A stretch of DNA of 64,000 nucleotides from CBDCFT01 sp965216365 (GTDB lineage Bacteria > Pseudomonadota > Gammaproteobacteria > Arenicellales > CBDCFT01), in contig CBDCFT010000059.1 of the NCBI GenBank assembly GCA_965216365.1, positions 50,607 to 114,606 on the forward strand. Reading direction: 5' to 3'. The translations under genes and the position numbers were made by a program. The notes beneath the pieces are model-generated. The model searched no databases and was not told where the DNA came from. It saw only the letters and a program-made list of their open reading frames with translations. This document shows positions 1 to 9,187 of this stretch, one piece after another (position 1 is the first letter of the stretch; each line of letters begins with the position of its first letter).

Positions 1-1275
1 TCCCACGAGCGCAATATCATCATGAACGGTTTGTTCGTCGATGACACCTTGTCCGATCTGATCAAAATCGGCATCTATCTCATTACCATCGGCGTGTTTG
101 TCTATTCCCGCGACTATGCCCGCGAACGTGATTTGTTCCGTGGCGAATATTATGTGCTGGGACTATTCGGTGTTGTCGGCATGATGGTAATGGCTTCATC
201 TAATCATTTCCTGACCCTGTACCTGGGTCTGGAATTGTTGTCGCTTTGCCTGTACGCCATGGTTGCGTTTCAGCGCGATTCATCTCTGGCTACCGAAGCG
301 GCGATGAAATATTTTGTACTCGGTGCGCTGGCATCGGGGATTCTACTCTATGGTTTTTCCATTATTTACGGCATGACCGGTAGTCTGGAAATTCAAACCG
401 TCCATGCAGCCATCGCCGGTATTTCACCTGATAATATCGCACTGATTTTTGGCCTGGTATTCGTGATAGTCGGTTTGACATTCAAGCTCGGCGCGGTGCC
501 GTTTCACATGTGGATACCCGATGTGTACCACGGTGCACCGACATCATCGACCGTGTATCTGGGCGCGGCACCAAAGCTCGCTGCCTTTGCTTTGATCGTT
601 CGCCTGCTGGTGGGTGGCTTTGAAGATTTATACGGTGCCTGGCGCGATATGTTGATTATTATCGCGATCTTGTCTATCGCAATCGGTAATGTTGTTGCCA
701 TCGCACAAACCAACATCAAGCGCATGTTGGCGTACTCGACCATCTCCCACATGGGATTTTTCCTGCTGGGTATTCTCGCGGGCAACGAGAGTGGTTATGG
801 CGGCGCCTTGTTCTACATACTGGTTTATTCGGTCATGAGTCTGGGCGCGTTCGGCATGATTATCCTGTTGTCACGTAGCGGTTTTGAAGCCGAAGAGTTG
901 GACGACTTTCGTGGTCTGAATCAGCGCAACTCCTGGTATGCTTTTTTAATGTTATTGTTGATGTTTTCCATGGCCGGCGTGCCACCGACGGTTGGCTTTT
1001 ACGCAAAACTTTCGGTTATTCAAGCGGTGATCGGTGCCGATTTGATTTGGGTCGCCGTCGTCGCGGTGTTATTTGCTGTAGTTGGTGCCTTCTACTATTT
1101 GCGTGTGGTGAAACTGATGTATTTCGACGATGCGACTGACCAGTCAGCGTTTCGCGCCAGCGGCGACATGCGCGTGGTGTTGTCCATCAATGCATTGGTG
1201 GTATTGCTTATTATGCCCTGGGTGGGCGCACTACTGAACATCTGCCGCAGCGCCGTCAGCGGTCTTGCGGGCTAA
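1..1275 (+). CDS. nuoN: NADH-quinone oxidoreductase subunit N (NuoN), 5' end cut by window
   Basis: Antiporter-like membrane subunit of respiratory complex I, which couples quinone reduction to proton pumping. The frame is open from base 1, so the start lies outside the window; about 424 residues are present against roughly 480 for the family. It is almost wholly hydrophobic, with many membrane helices. It keeps the conserved charged residues of the Mrp-antiporter fold: Glu in LELLSLCLY, Lys in AAMKYFVLGAL, Lys in FKLGAVPFHMWIPDVYHG and Lys in NIKRMLAYSTISHMGF. NuoN is normally the last gene of the nuo operon, which fits the terminator-like hairpin just downstream and the change to accessory DNA after it. 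Identification is secure. Confidence 0.96.
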   Translation, partial: SHERNIIMNGLFVDDTLSDLIKIGIYLITIGVFVYSRDYARERDLFRGEYYVLGLFGVVGMMVMASSNHFLTLYLGLELLSLCLYAMVAFQRDSSLATEAAMKYFVLGALASGILLYGFSIIYGMTGSLEIQTVHAAIAGISPDNIALIFGLVFVIVGLTFKLGAVPFHMWIPDVYHGAPTSSTVYLGAAPKLAAFALIVRLLVGGFEDLYGAWRDMLIIIAILSIAIGNVVAIAQTNIKRMLAYSTISHMGFFLLGILAGNESGYGGALFYILVYSVMSLGAFGMIILLSRSGFEAEELDDFRGLNQRNSWYAFLMLLLMFSMAGVPPTVGFYAKLSVIQAVIGADLIWVAVVAVLFAVVGAFYYLRVVKLMYFDDATDQSAFRASGDMRVVLSINALVVLLIMPWVGALLNICRSAVSGLAG

Positions 1276-1288
1276 ACGAAAAGACGCT

Positions 1289-1321
1289 AAAAACGCAGTC
1301 ATCTGAGCAGGATGCGGTTTT
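1289..1321 (+). terminator. Probable terminator of the nuo operon
   Basis: Arms AAAACGCA and TGCGGTTTT pair with one bulged base across a loop of about 15 nt, and the right arm ends in TTTT. It begins 13 bases after the nuoN stop. The stem is imperfect, so this is a moderate call. Confidence 0.4.
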
Positions 1322-1903
1322 GCCGTTTCTCGGCTTGAATCTCTACCTTTAGAAAGAGATTACTCCAACAGGTTGCTTAACCTAGTGCTCGATAGAGAAG
1401 GGATTCAGGAACCGCCTTCTCCACTATAGCCTTTTGTCCACGTCGTTCAATTCTGCCTCCGCGCAGATGTCATTCCAATGCTGTTCCATTGTGGGGCTAA
1501 GCCGCGCAAATATGGCGCGGGGTTTTGCTATAGATGATCTATATATAGTACGAAACAGCTCTATATGAGTCATAAAAAGTACAAAACATAGCATGGGATA
1601 TCTAAAAGCAGGTGATTTCGGCTGTGCCCCGTCAGCATAAGTTGGACAAAAAGGGGTAATTGAATAAGAGATAGATTTGGCTCATCATGAACACCTAAGT
1701 TAAAAACAACTTATCGTGATGCGTTACATATTCAGATGTTCACGATGCTCCAGGATCGCTGTTCATAGTCACCGGAATACGCAAGTAGAGAATACAATGA
1801 GTTAGCATAAGGACTTTAAGGCTACGTACAAGACCTCCGCCCATTTTTCAACAGTCGATGAAAACAAGAAAATTGAGACCGTTTCCGGGTTAGATTTTAA
1901 TGC
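1322..1903. other. Gene-free stretch between nuoN and the accessory island
   Basis: No open frame with coding character is visible on either strand. The stretch is AT-richer than the flanking nuoN and rimP genes. A segment at 1623-1648 (ending AAGTTGGACA) resembles the terminal repeat of IS3-family insertion sequences, but no second end or transposase remnant is seen. It looks like eroded accessory DNA. Confidence 0.4.
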
Positions 1904-1911
1904 TTGCAAAA

Positions 1912-1945
1912 CCCCAAAATGGGGATTATAGTACCCATTTTGGGG
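1912..1945. promoter_or_regulatory. Perfect 12-bp inverted repeat overlapping a -10 box: likely operator
   Basis: CCCCAAAATGGG at 1912-1923 is repeated in inverted orientation, CCCATTTTGGGG, at 1934-1945, separated by 10 nt (GATTATAGTA). The spacer contains a -10-like TATAGT. The next gene's first ATG follows immediately at 1946. A palindrome spanning the predicted promoter of a gene encoding a winged-helix protein is the usual geometry for autorepression. That the downstream protein binds here is inference. Confidence 0.7.
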
Positions 1946-2560
1946 ATGATGGTTGAAGTGATGCAAGCGACTTCTATTGGCGATGCTTTATTTACTAAAA
2001 CGCAGCAAAAAGTGTTAGGACTCCTTTTCGGTAAACCGGACAAGCGTTTTTACACTAACGAAATCATGCGTTGGGTATCAATGGGGCGAGGTACTGTAAG
2101 CCGGGAACTTGATCGGCTTGTCAGTGCGGGTTTGTTATCTGTAACCAAGGAGGGTAATCAAAATCATTATCAAGCGAATCAAAACAGTCTCATTTTCACA
2201 GAGTTGGTCAGCATCGTTAAAAAGTCTTTTGGTATTGCTGATCAGATTAAGGAAAGATTGAAAATCTTTGATGAGAATATTGAACTTGCTTTTATTTACG
2301 GTTCAATTTCTAAAGGGATAGAGACGAAATTCAGTGATATTGATTTGATGATTGTGGGAAAGGGACTACAGTATGGTTTAGTTATGGAAGCGCTGCAATC
2401 GTTAGAAGCGTCTTTGAAAAGAACAATCAACCCGACTATCTATGAAAGAAAAGATTTTATAGCCAAGTATAAAAAGGGAAATAGTTTTATTACTCGTGTG
2501 ATGGAGCAGCCAAAAATAATGATCAAGGGAAGTGAAGATGACATTAGAAAACCTGGATAA
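1946..2560 (+). CDS. Winged-helix regulator fused to a minimal nucleotidyltransferase (MNT) domain
   Basis: Residues about 10-85 read as a winged-helix DNA-binding domain (KVLGLLFG, YTNEIMRW, GRGTVSRELDRLVSAGLL). The C-terminal half is a minimal nucleotidyltransferase: YGSISKGIETKFSDIDLMIV has the GS...DxD signature of MNT proteins. Three in-frame ATGs (1946, 1949, 1961) are possible starts. An upstream TTG at 1904 would place the palindrome inside the gene and is less likely. The next gene (HEPN, ATG 2538) overlaps its 3' end by 23 nt, implying translational coupling. MNT proteins paired with HEPN proteins are known toxin-antitoxin or regulatory modules; fusion to a DNA-binding domain suggests a self-regulating version. 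The exact function is unknown. Confidence 0.75.
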   Translation: MMVEVMQATSIGDALFTKTQQKVLGLLFGKPDKRFYTNEIMRWVSMGRGTVSRELDRLVSAGLLSVTKEGNQNHYQANQNSLIFTELVSIVKKSFGIADQIKERLKIFDENIELAFIYGSISKGIETKFSDIDLMIVGKGLQYGLVMEALQSLEASLKRTINPTIYERKDFIAKYKKGNSFITRVMEQPKIMIKGSEDDIRKPG

Positions 2561-3052
2561 TTTAGTCAATATTGGCCAAATAAACTACCCCGCAGCAAGC
2601 TACGGGGTATTGATAATGTAGCTTTCCATCTCGCCCCAAGGGGCGGGGAATTCGACCCTTAGAGATTAAAAAAAGAGCCAGCGGGCCAAAAAGAATTTGA
2701 TGACATGATCGCTGCAGCTAAGCGAAATATGCAGGATGCATCGATTCCTGGACTTTCAGAAGAAGGGAGATTTACTTTGCTGTACGGGGTGGCCTATGCG
2801 ATATCATTAGCTGCAATGCGTTGGCATGGTTATCGTTCTAATAATCGCTATCTGGTCTTTCAATGTTTGCAGCACACAGTAGGCTTGGATAGTGTTAAGT
2901 GGCGCATACTTGATCAATGTTATAATGCGAGAAACCTTGCGGAATATGAAGGTCATTTGGAAATATCTCCACAGCTAATGATTGAGTTAGAGGAGATAAC
3001 AAATGAAATTATTTTAACAGTAGAACGGTTTGGCTCAGTTCAAGATAACTAA
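2538..3052 (+). pseudogene. HEPN-domain partner protein, interrupted by a hairpin element
   Basis: The reading frame starts at ATG 2538 (after a GGGAAG-like ribosome site) as MTLENLDNLVNIGQ and is broken at about 2580. It resumes at 2666 as LKKEPAGQKEFDD and runs to the stop at 3050-3052. Removing bases 2580-2665 joins IGQ to LKKEP in frame, giving a 142-residue protein. The C-terminal part is helical and has an RNLAEYEG motif where HEPN proteins usually carry RX4-6H. An ATG at 2705 could still yield a 115-residue C-terminal product. It overlaps the MNT gene and ends 2 nt before the hsdM remnant. HEPN partners of MNT proteins are often RNase toxins; activity here is not established. Confidence 0.65.
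2580..2665 (+). mobile_element. 86-bp miniature hairpin element inserted in the HEPN gene
   Basis: The bounds come from the protein alignment: deleting exactly this segment restores the HEPN frame. It carries two hairpins. TACCCCG (2586-2592) pairs with CGGGGTA (2603-2609), and CGCCCC (2632-2637) pairs with GGGGCG (2640-2645) across a 2-nt loop. No target duplication and no terminal inverted repeat joining the two ends is evident. Subterminal hairpins without target duplication fit a non-autonomous IS200/IS605-type element or a REP-like unit. The family assignment is inference. Confidence 0.55.
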
Positions 3053-3054
3053 CA

Positions 3055-4124
3055 ATGTCAGCAACAGAAATAGTCAACAAAGTCTGGAACTACGCCCATG
3101 TACTTCGGGATGATGGAGTAGGATATGGGGACTATGTTGAGCAGATTACGTATTTAATCTTTCTCAAAATGGCCGATAAGCGAAAAGTCGGGCCAGGAAA
3201 CCAAAGTTCCCAGGAAGTATGCGTGGGATAAATTAGTGAAGGAAGATGGTGATGATCTGGAGAATCAATACCGCCACACTCTGGAAAACCTGGGTAAACA
3301 AGGTGGTATGTTAGGCACAATCTTTCGCAAGGCGCAAAACAAAATCCAGGACCCCGCCAAGTTGGAACGCTTGATCAAGATGATCGACAAGGAGCACTGG
3401 TCTACTTTACCCGCAGACGTGAAAGGCGACATCTGGTAAGAAGAGTTCTATTACCGTGATTAACGAAAAGACCGGCAAAAAAGAACAGGAAAAGCTGGTC
3501 TATGAGCGTGAAGATTTTTGGGCCACCACCTCCAACAAACAACTCAACTTCGTACAACACATCGCCAACATGCTCAAGATCGATGGCAAAGCCGCCGTGG
3601 TAGTGCCGGATAACGTCCTTTTCGAAGGCGGTGCTGGCGAAACGGTGCGCTAGAATTTGTTGGAGCGGACGGATTTCCATACATTACTGCGACTGCCTAC
3701 CGGTATCTTCTACGCCCAGGGTGTTAAGGCCAACGTCATCTTCTTTGACGCCAAACCCGCTTCAAAAACTGCCTAGACCAAAAAACTCTGGGTCTACGAC
3801 TTTAGAACCAACGTTCATAAGATCTTGAAGCAGAACAAGCTGGAGGTAAGTGATTTTGACGAATTCATCCAATGTTGCAAGGCGGATGACCGCAGCAAAC
3901 GCCGCGAATCCAGAAAAATCGACCGCTGGAAGTCTTTCAAATACGATGAACTCATCGCCCGCGATAAAATCAACCTCGATATTTTTTGACTGAAGGATGA
4001 GTCTCTGGATGACACTGAGAATTTACCTGCTCCGGATATATTAGTGACGGAAATTGTTGAGCAGTTGGAAGCCGCATTGATCGAGTTTCACCAGGTTGAA
4101 GAAGTTCTAGCGAATTCCCGATAG
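3055..4124 (+). pseudogene. hsdM: Decayed type I restriction-modification methylase subunit (HsdM)
   Basis: The start (MSATEIVNKVWNYAHVLRDD) is a typical HsdM N-terminus. The frame shifts at about 3185-3205 and continues with EDGDDLENQYRHTLENLG and FRKAQNKIQDPAKLERLI to VKGDI. At about 3431-3436 it jumps to GKKSSITVINEK, so roughly 100 or more codons with the SAM-binding motifs and the NPPF catalytic motif are missing. The remainder (DFWATTSNKQLNFVQHIANM, VVVPDNVLFEGGAGETVR, TGIFYAQGVKANVIFF) is well conserved but has in-frame stops at 3651 (TAG), 3774 (TAG) and 3987 (TGA, where the family has Trp). No hsdS or hsdR follows. It cannot make an active methylase. Confidence 0.9.
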
Positions 4125-4290
4125 CCTCCGGATTTATTAAATTATCAAGATGATGAGCAGACGGTGGGTTCTTGGAGGCCCGTTTAGTCTGAATAAACAC
4201 TTCGTACAAAGATTGGTGGCGGCTGGTCAAGGCCCGAAAGCGGCCCTCTTAAAGCAACGCCAAATCAGGCACCTACACTCCATTTCTATC

Positions 4291-4319
4291 TTGAAATCGT
4301 AATGCGGTCGGAGTAGACT
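4291..4319 (+). promoter_or_regulatory. Sigma-70-type promoter for the initiator tRNA
   Basis: A -35 box TTGAAA (4291-4296), a 17-nt spacer and a -10 box TAGACT (4314-4319), then a GC-rich discriminator. It lies 13 nt upstream of the mature tRNA 5' end. The GC-rich discriminator is typical of growth-rate and stringently controlled stable-RNA promoters. Confidence 0.7.
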
Positions 4320-4332
4320 CCGGCCTCCGTGC

Positions 4333-4409
<77 letters not shown>

Positions 4410-4432
4410 ATTTGCCAGAACGAGCAAAGTAG

Positions 4433-4458
4433 AACCCCGCGCGTGCGGGGTTTTGCGT
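4433..4458 (+). terminator. Intrinsic terminator after the initiator tRNA
   Basis: AACCCCGC and GCGGGGTT pair across a GCGT loop and are followed by a T-rich tract. It lies 24 nt after the tRNA and probably separates tRNA from rimP-nusA mRNA, at least partly. Confidence 0.8.
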
Positions 4459-4504
4459 TTTTTGGGAATAGTGACGCTGGTCAAAGGCCAGTTTGGAAAA
4501 CAAG

Positions 4505-4527
4505 ATGGGCGGTAGCCCATTTTTTTA
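4505..4527 (+). terminator. Second hairpin with T-tract just before rimP
   Basis: ATGGGC-GGTA-GCCCAT followed by six T residues, ending 12 nt before the rimP start. Tandem terminators between a tRNA and the nusA operon suggest attenuation of readthrough. NusA itself could act here, but that is inference. Confidence 0.75.
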
Positions 4528-4538
4528 TGGTGTAAAGA

Positions 4539-5000
4539 GTGATGCCGGCTGTGAGTACTGTCCGACTTCGAGACTTACTGGAGCCTGCCGTGGAAGCGGT
4601 GGGATACGAGTTGGTCGATGTGGTAATGGCCGGTCGTGGTGCCAGCGCCGTGTTGCGTGTGTATATCGATGCGCCCGGCGGCATCACAGTGGACGATTGT
4701 GCCGATGCCAGCCGGCAGATCAGCGCGGTGCTGGATTTGGAAGACCCGATCGCGGGTCAGTATGCGTTGGAAGTGTCGTCGCCAGGGCTGGATCGGCCGC
4801 TGGTGAAGCCGGAGCATTTTGAACGTGTGGTTGGACAAAGAGTGAAAGTGGCGATGCGTGACTATCACATGGGACGGCGGCGCTTTGCCGGCGAGCTGAC
4901 CGGTGTGACGGATGAGATGGCGCAGGTCGATGTAGACGGCGAGGTGTATGACCTGCCGTTTGACGATATGGATCGGGCACGGCTTGATCCGCAGTTTTAG
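4539..5000 (+). CDS. rimP: Ribosome maturation factor RimP
   Basis: Needed for assembly of the 30S subunit. 153 residues, usual length. N-terminal domain about 1-85 (LLEPAVEAVGYELVDV, VYIDAPGGITVDDCADASRQISAVLD, YALEVSSPGLDRPL), then a C-terminal SH3-like domain ending DLPFDDMDRARLDPQF. The start is GTG 4539 or the adjacent ATG 4542, with AAAGAG upstream. First protein gene of the rimP-nusA-infB-rbfA-truB cluster. Confidence 0.95.
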   Translation: MMPAVSTVRLRDLLEPAVEAVGYELVDVVMAGRGASAVLRVYIDAPGGITVDDCADASRQISAVLDLEDPIAGQYALEVSSPGLDRPLVKPEHFERVVGQRVKVAMRDYHMGRRRFAGELTGVTDEMAQVDVDGEVYDLPFDDMDRARLDPQF

Positions 5001-5069
5001 TGAATGGTTGATGTGCAACAGTATCGGCTTATGCCGTTGAATTGGACTTGATGAGCGCGGAGTGAATAG

Positions 5070-6557
5070 ATGACGAACAATGATATTTTGTTGATGGCGG
5101 ACGTCGTGTCGCGTGAAAAAGGCCTGGAAAAGGAAATCATTTTCCAGGCTATCGAGGCTGCGCTCGCCACCGCTACGCGGAAAAAGCATGCGGAAGATAT
5201 CGAGGCTAGGGTGTCCATTCATCGCGAAACCGGCGATTACGATACATTTCGTCAATGGGAAGTGATGGCTGACGAAGAGGAAATCGAGTTTCCAGAGCGT
5301 CAGATTCGTGTCAGCGAAGCCCGTGTGGACTATCCCGATATTGATGCCGGTGACATTATCGAAGAACCGTTGGAGCCGGTCGAGTTCGGACGCATTGCCG
5401 CGCAAGCTGCCAAGCAAGTCATCATGCAGAAAGTGCGCGAGGCCGAGCGCGAACAGATTGTTGAGGAGTACCAGGACAAGAAAGGCCAGATGCTGAGCGG
5501 CGTGGTGCGTCGTCTCGAACGCGGCGATGTGGTAGTCGATCTGGGCGGTGCGGAAGGTTACGTGACCAAGTCTGGTATGATTCCACGCGATAATCTGCGC
5601 CCCGGTGACCGTGTGCGCTGCGTGTTGGAAGATGTGCGGCCGGCACCGCGTGGCCCGCAGTTATTTTTGAATAGAACAGGGCCGGAATTACTGATTGCAT
5701 TGTTCAATCTTGAAGTACCCGAAGCGGGCGAGGGTTTAATCGAGATTTTGTCGGCTGCACGTGATCCGGGTGCGCGCGCCAAGATTGCGGTGCGATCCAA
5801 AGACCCCAAGGTTGATCCGGTGGGCGCTTGTGTCGGTATTCGTGGTTCGCGTGTGCAAAGCGTATCCAATGAAATTGCCGGCGAACGGGTCGATATCATC
5901 AAGTGGTCGGACGATCCGGCCCAGTTTGTGATCCACGCGTTATCGCCGGCGGAAGTGGAGTCCATTATCGTGGACGAAGAGTCAAAAACCATGGACGTTG
6001 TTGTGGATGAGTCGCAACTTTCGCAGGCCATTGGCCGTGGCGGACAGAATGTTCGATTGGCTTCCGATTTGACCGGTTGGGAGATCAATATTTTGACCGA
6101 TGAAGCGGCGGCGGAAAAATCCGAACGCGAAGCCGATGAAATCCGTGCAAAGTTGATGGGGCAACTCGACGTCGATGAAGATGTAGCCAGCATCCTGGTG
6201 CAGGAAGGCTTCATGTCCATTGAAGAGGTCGCCTATGTCCCCAAACAGGAATTAATGGATGTAGAAGAGTTCGATGAAGACCTGGTTGACGAGCTGCGCA
6301 GCCGTGCGAACGACAGTTTGTTAACCCGTGCGATTGCACAGGAAGAGATGGGCGTGCCGGAAGCCGATTTGCTGGAAATGGAAGGCATGGACGAAGAAAC
6401 TGCGCACCTGTTTGCCAGTAAAGGTATTCGTGACCGTGAATCGTTAGCCGAACATGCGGTTGATGAATTGGTTGAAGAGACAGGTATCGATGAAGAGCGG
6501 GCCAGCGAACTCATCATGATAGCCCGTAAACCGTGGTTTGAAGAATCCACGGCGTAG
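5070..6557 (+). CDS. nusA: Transcription termination/antitermination factor NusA
   Basis: Binds RNA polymerase and nascent RNA to modulate pausing, intrinsic and Rho-dependent termination and antitermination. 495 residues, the same as E. coli. N-terminal polymerase-binding domain (1-125), S1 domain near 135-200 (MLSGVVRRLERGDVVVDLGG), two KH domains to about 345 (CVGIRGSRVQSVSNEIAGER; SQAIGRGGQNVRLASDLTGW), then two acidic repeats typical of gammaproteobacterial NusA. A GGAG-like ribosome site precedes ATG 5070. Intact frame. Confidence 0.98.
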   Translation: MTNNDILLMADVVSREKGLEKEIIFQAIEAALATATRKKHAEDIEARVSIHRETGDYDTFRQWEVMADEEEIEFPERQIRVSEARVDYPDIDAGDIIEEPLEPVEFGRIAAQAAKQVIMQKVREAEREQIVEEYQDKKGQMLSGVVRRLERGDVVVDLGGAEGYVTKSGMIPRDNLRPGDRVRCVLEDVRPAPRGPQLFLNRTGPELLIALFNLEVPEAGEGLIEILSAARDPGARAKIAVRSKDPKVDPVGACVGIRGSRVQSVSNEIAGERVDIIKWSDDPAQFVIHALSPAEVESIIVDEESKTMDVVVDESQLSQAIGRGGQNVRLASDLTGWEINILTDEAAAEKSEREADEIRAKLMGQLDVDEDVASILVQEGFMSIEEVAYVPKQELMDVEEFDEDLVDELRSRANDSLLTRAIAQEEMGVPEADLLEMEGMDEETAHLFASKGIRDRESLAEHAVDELVEETGIDEERASELIMIARKPWFEESTA

Positions 6558-6576
6558 ACGATAGAGGTCTGAATAA

Positions 6577-9155
6577 ATGGCGGAAGTAAGTATCAAGAAT
6601 TTTGCCGATCAAATCGGGATTACGCCCGATAAGTTATTGGCGCAACTCGTGGATGCCGGAATTGATGGCAAAGCAACAGAAGATTTTCTTTCCGACGAAG
6701 AGAAAATGGCTTTGCTCGGTCATTTACGTGGTGCGCATGACAAGTCAAAAACCAGCGATCGCAACAAGATTACGCTCAAACACAAAACCAGTAACAAGAT
6801 TAAACAAACCACACGTACGGGTGGTTCACGTACGATCCATGTCGAAGTTAAAAAACGCCGTACTTTTGTAAAGCGAAGTGACCTGGAAGAGCAAGCGGTA
6901 CAAGAAGCCGAAGCTGCTGCAGCAGCCGAAGCGCAACGGGTTGCGGAAGAAGAAGCGAAAGTAAAAGCCGAGAAGGAAAAGGAAGAGGAAGCCGCGCGAA
7001 TCGAGGCAGAAAAGGTGAAAGAAGCCGCCGACGCGGCAAAAACCGAGCCTGTTGTTGAACCGGTAGAAGCACCCGCCGAGGAAGCTGCACCGGTTGAAGC
7101 CGAAGCGGAGCCGGCACCGGAAGAGGTTGCGGCAGAACAGATCGTGGAAGAACCAGTTGTTGCAGCACCGGAACCAGTTGCTGCTCCCGAAGAAAAACCG
7201 GAACCAGCGGCGCCACCGCCGACACCGAAAGAAGCGGACAAGCCAAGCGGCAAGCGTGCAAAAGACCGGCGCAAACGCGATGAATTGCATGTAGCGGCGG
7301 AGAAAAAGGGCCGGCCGCAAAAAGCAAATGCCACGCAAACCGCATAAAGTCACGACACAACTCGGTACACAACACGCGTTTGAAAAGCCGACCGCGCCGG
7401 TAGTACATGAGGTTGCGATTCCAGAAACGATTACCGTTGCGGAATTGGCGCAGGCTATGTCGGTGAAAGCGGCGGAGGTTATTAAAACCCTGATGCAACT
7501 GGGGAGTATGGTGACGATTAACCAGGTATTGGATCAGGACACCGCCAGTGTCGTGGTGGAAGAGATGGGTCATGTCGCCAAAGTTGTCGCGGCGGATTCA
7601 CCGGAATCCATGCTGTTGGATGACACAGCACAAGCAGGTGACCAGAAACCACGTTCGCCGGTAGTCACTGTAATGGGTCATGTCGATCACGGTAAGACTT
7701 CGTTACTGGACTATATCCGCAAAGCCAAGGTAGCCGCGGGCGAAGCCGGCGGCATTACGCAACATATCGGCGCGTATCAGGTGCAGACTGACCATGGAAA
7801 AATGACTTTTCTCGATACACCGGGTCACGAAGCGTTCTCCGCCATGCGAGCCCGTGGCGCGCAGGTTACCGATATTGTCATTCTGGTGGTCGCGGCGGAT
7901 GACGGCGTAAAACCGCAAACTGTTGAAGCCATTCACCATGCGCGTGACGCCGAAGTGCCGATTGTGGTCGCCATTAACAAGATGGATAAACCCGAAGCGG
8001 ACCCCGAGCGGGTAAAGCAGGAACTCACTACGCATGAAGTCATCGCCGAGGAATGGGGTGGTGACGTATTAATGGTTCCGGTGTCCGCCCATACGGGCGA
8101 AGGCGTCGACACGCTGTTGGAATCGGTGTTGTTGCAGTCTGAAGTGCTGGATTTGACGGCGGTTGACTCAGGTAACGCCTCCGGTGTCGTGGTCGAAGCA
8201 CGTGTCGACAAAGGCCGTGGTGTCGTTGCCACATTACTAGTACAAAACGGCGTATTGGGCAAAGGCGATATTTTATTGGCCGGTCGAGAGAGTGGCCGGG
8301 GTGCGGGCGATGATTGATGAAGTCGGTAAACCAATTAAACAGGCCGGGCCATCCACCCCGGTCGAGATTCAGGGTCTAACCGGTGTACCGGTGGCGGGCG
8401 ATGACTTCACCGTGGTCAGCGACGAACGCAAGGCGCGTGAAGTAGCCTTATTTCGCCAGGGTAAGTTCAAAGAAGTAAAGATTGCGAAGCAACAAAAAGC
8501 CAAGCTGGAAAATGTCTTTGCCGGTATCGGTGAAGGCGAAGTCAGCACGCTGAATTTATTGGTGAAAGCGGACGTACAAGGTTCGGTGGAAGCATTGACG
8601 GACGCGCTGGAAAAATTATCCATGGACGAAGTCCATGTAAGAGTCGTGCACGGTATGGTTGGCGGTATCAACGAATCCGATGTCAACCTGGCTATGGCCT
8701 CGGATGCCATTATCGTCGCATTTAATGTGCGTGCCGATGCGGCGGCAAGACGTTTGATCGAAAGCGAAGGCGTCGACATTCGTTACTACAACGTGATTTA
8801 CGATGTGGTGGACGAAGTGAAAGCAGCCATGACAGGCATGCTAAAACCCGAATTCAAGGAAGAACACGTCGGTCTTGTGGATGTGCGTCAGGTATTTCGC
8901 GTTCCCAAAATGGGTGCCATCGCCGGTTGTTATGTCAGCGAAGGTTTTGTGAAGCGTAACCTGCCGGTGCGGGTGTTACGCGACAACGTTGTCATATTCG
9001 ATGGCAAGATCGATTCGTTGCGCCGATTCAAAGAAGACGTTAACGAGGTCAAGTCCGGTTTCGAATGCGGTATTGGCATTAAAAATTACAACGATGTGCG
9101 CGAAGGCGATCAGATTGAAGTGTACGAAACGGTTGAAATCAAACAATCTCTGTAA
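6577..9155 (+). CDS. infB: Translation initiation factor IF-2, two frame breaks
   Basis: GTPase that brings fMet-tRNA to the 30S subunit. The N-terminal IF2_N domain is followed by a long Ala/Glu/Pro-rich linker (about residues 95-235), a second IF2_N domain (ITVAELAQAMSVKAAEVIK), the G domain (VMGHVDHGKTSLLDYI, DTPGHEAFSAMRARG, NKMD) and the C-terminal domains. The frame shifts +1 at 7311-7318 (CCGGCCGC; one C too many) and again at 8297-8301 (CGGGG; one G too many). Removing one base at each gives an unbroken 858-residue protein. IF-2 is essential, so the breaks are probably sequence errors. Start ATG 6577, 19 nt after nusA. Confidence 0.95.
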
Positions 9156-9187
9156 TACTCGTAACCCGATTCGAGTGTAATACGAAT

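Noticed and set aside
1623..1648. IS3-family terminal inverted repeat
   Set aside because: The AAGTTGGACA ending resembles such ends, but only one end is seen and there is no transposase trace, so it is not listed as an insertion sequence.
6720..7573. Long open frames antisense to the Ala/Glu/Pro-rich linker of infB
   Set aside because: They are low-complexity shadows of the biased linker codons, lack ribosome sites and match no family.
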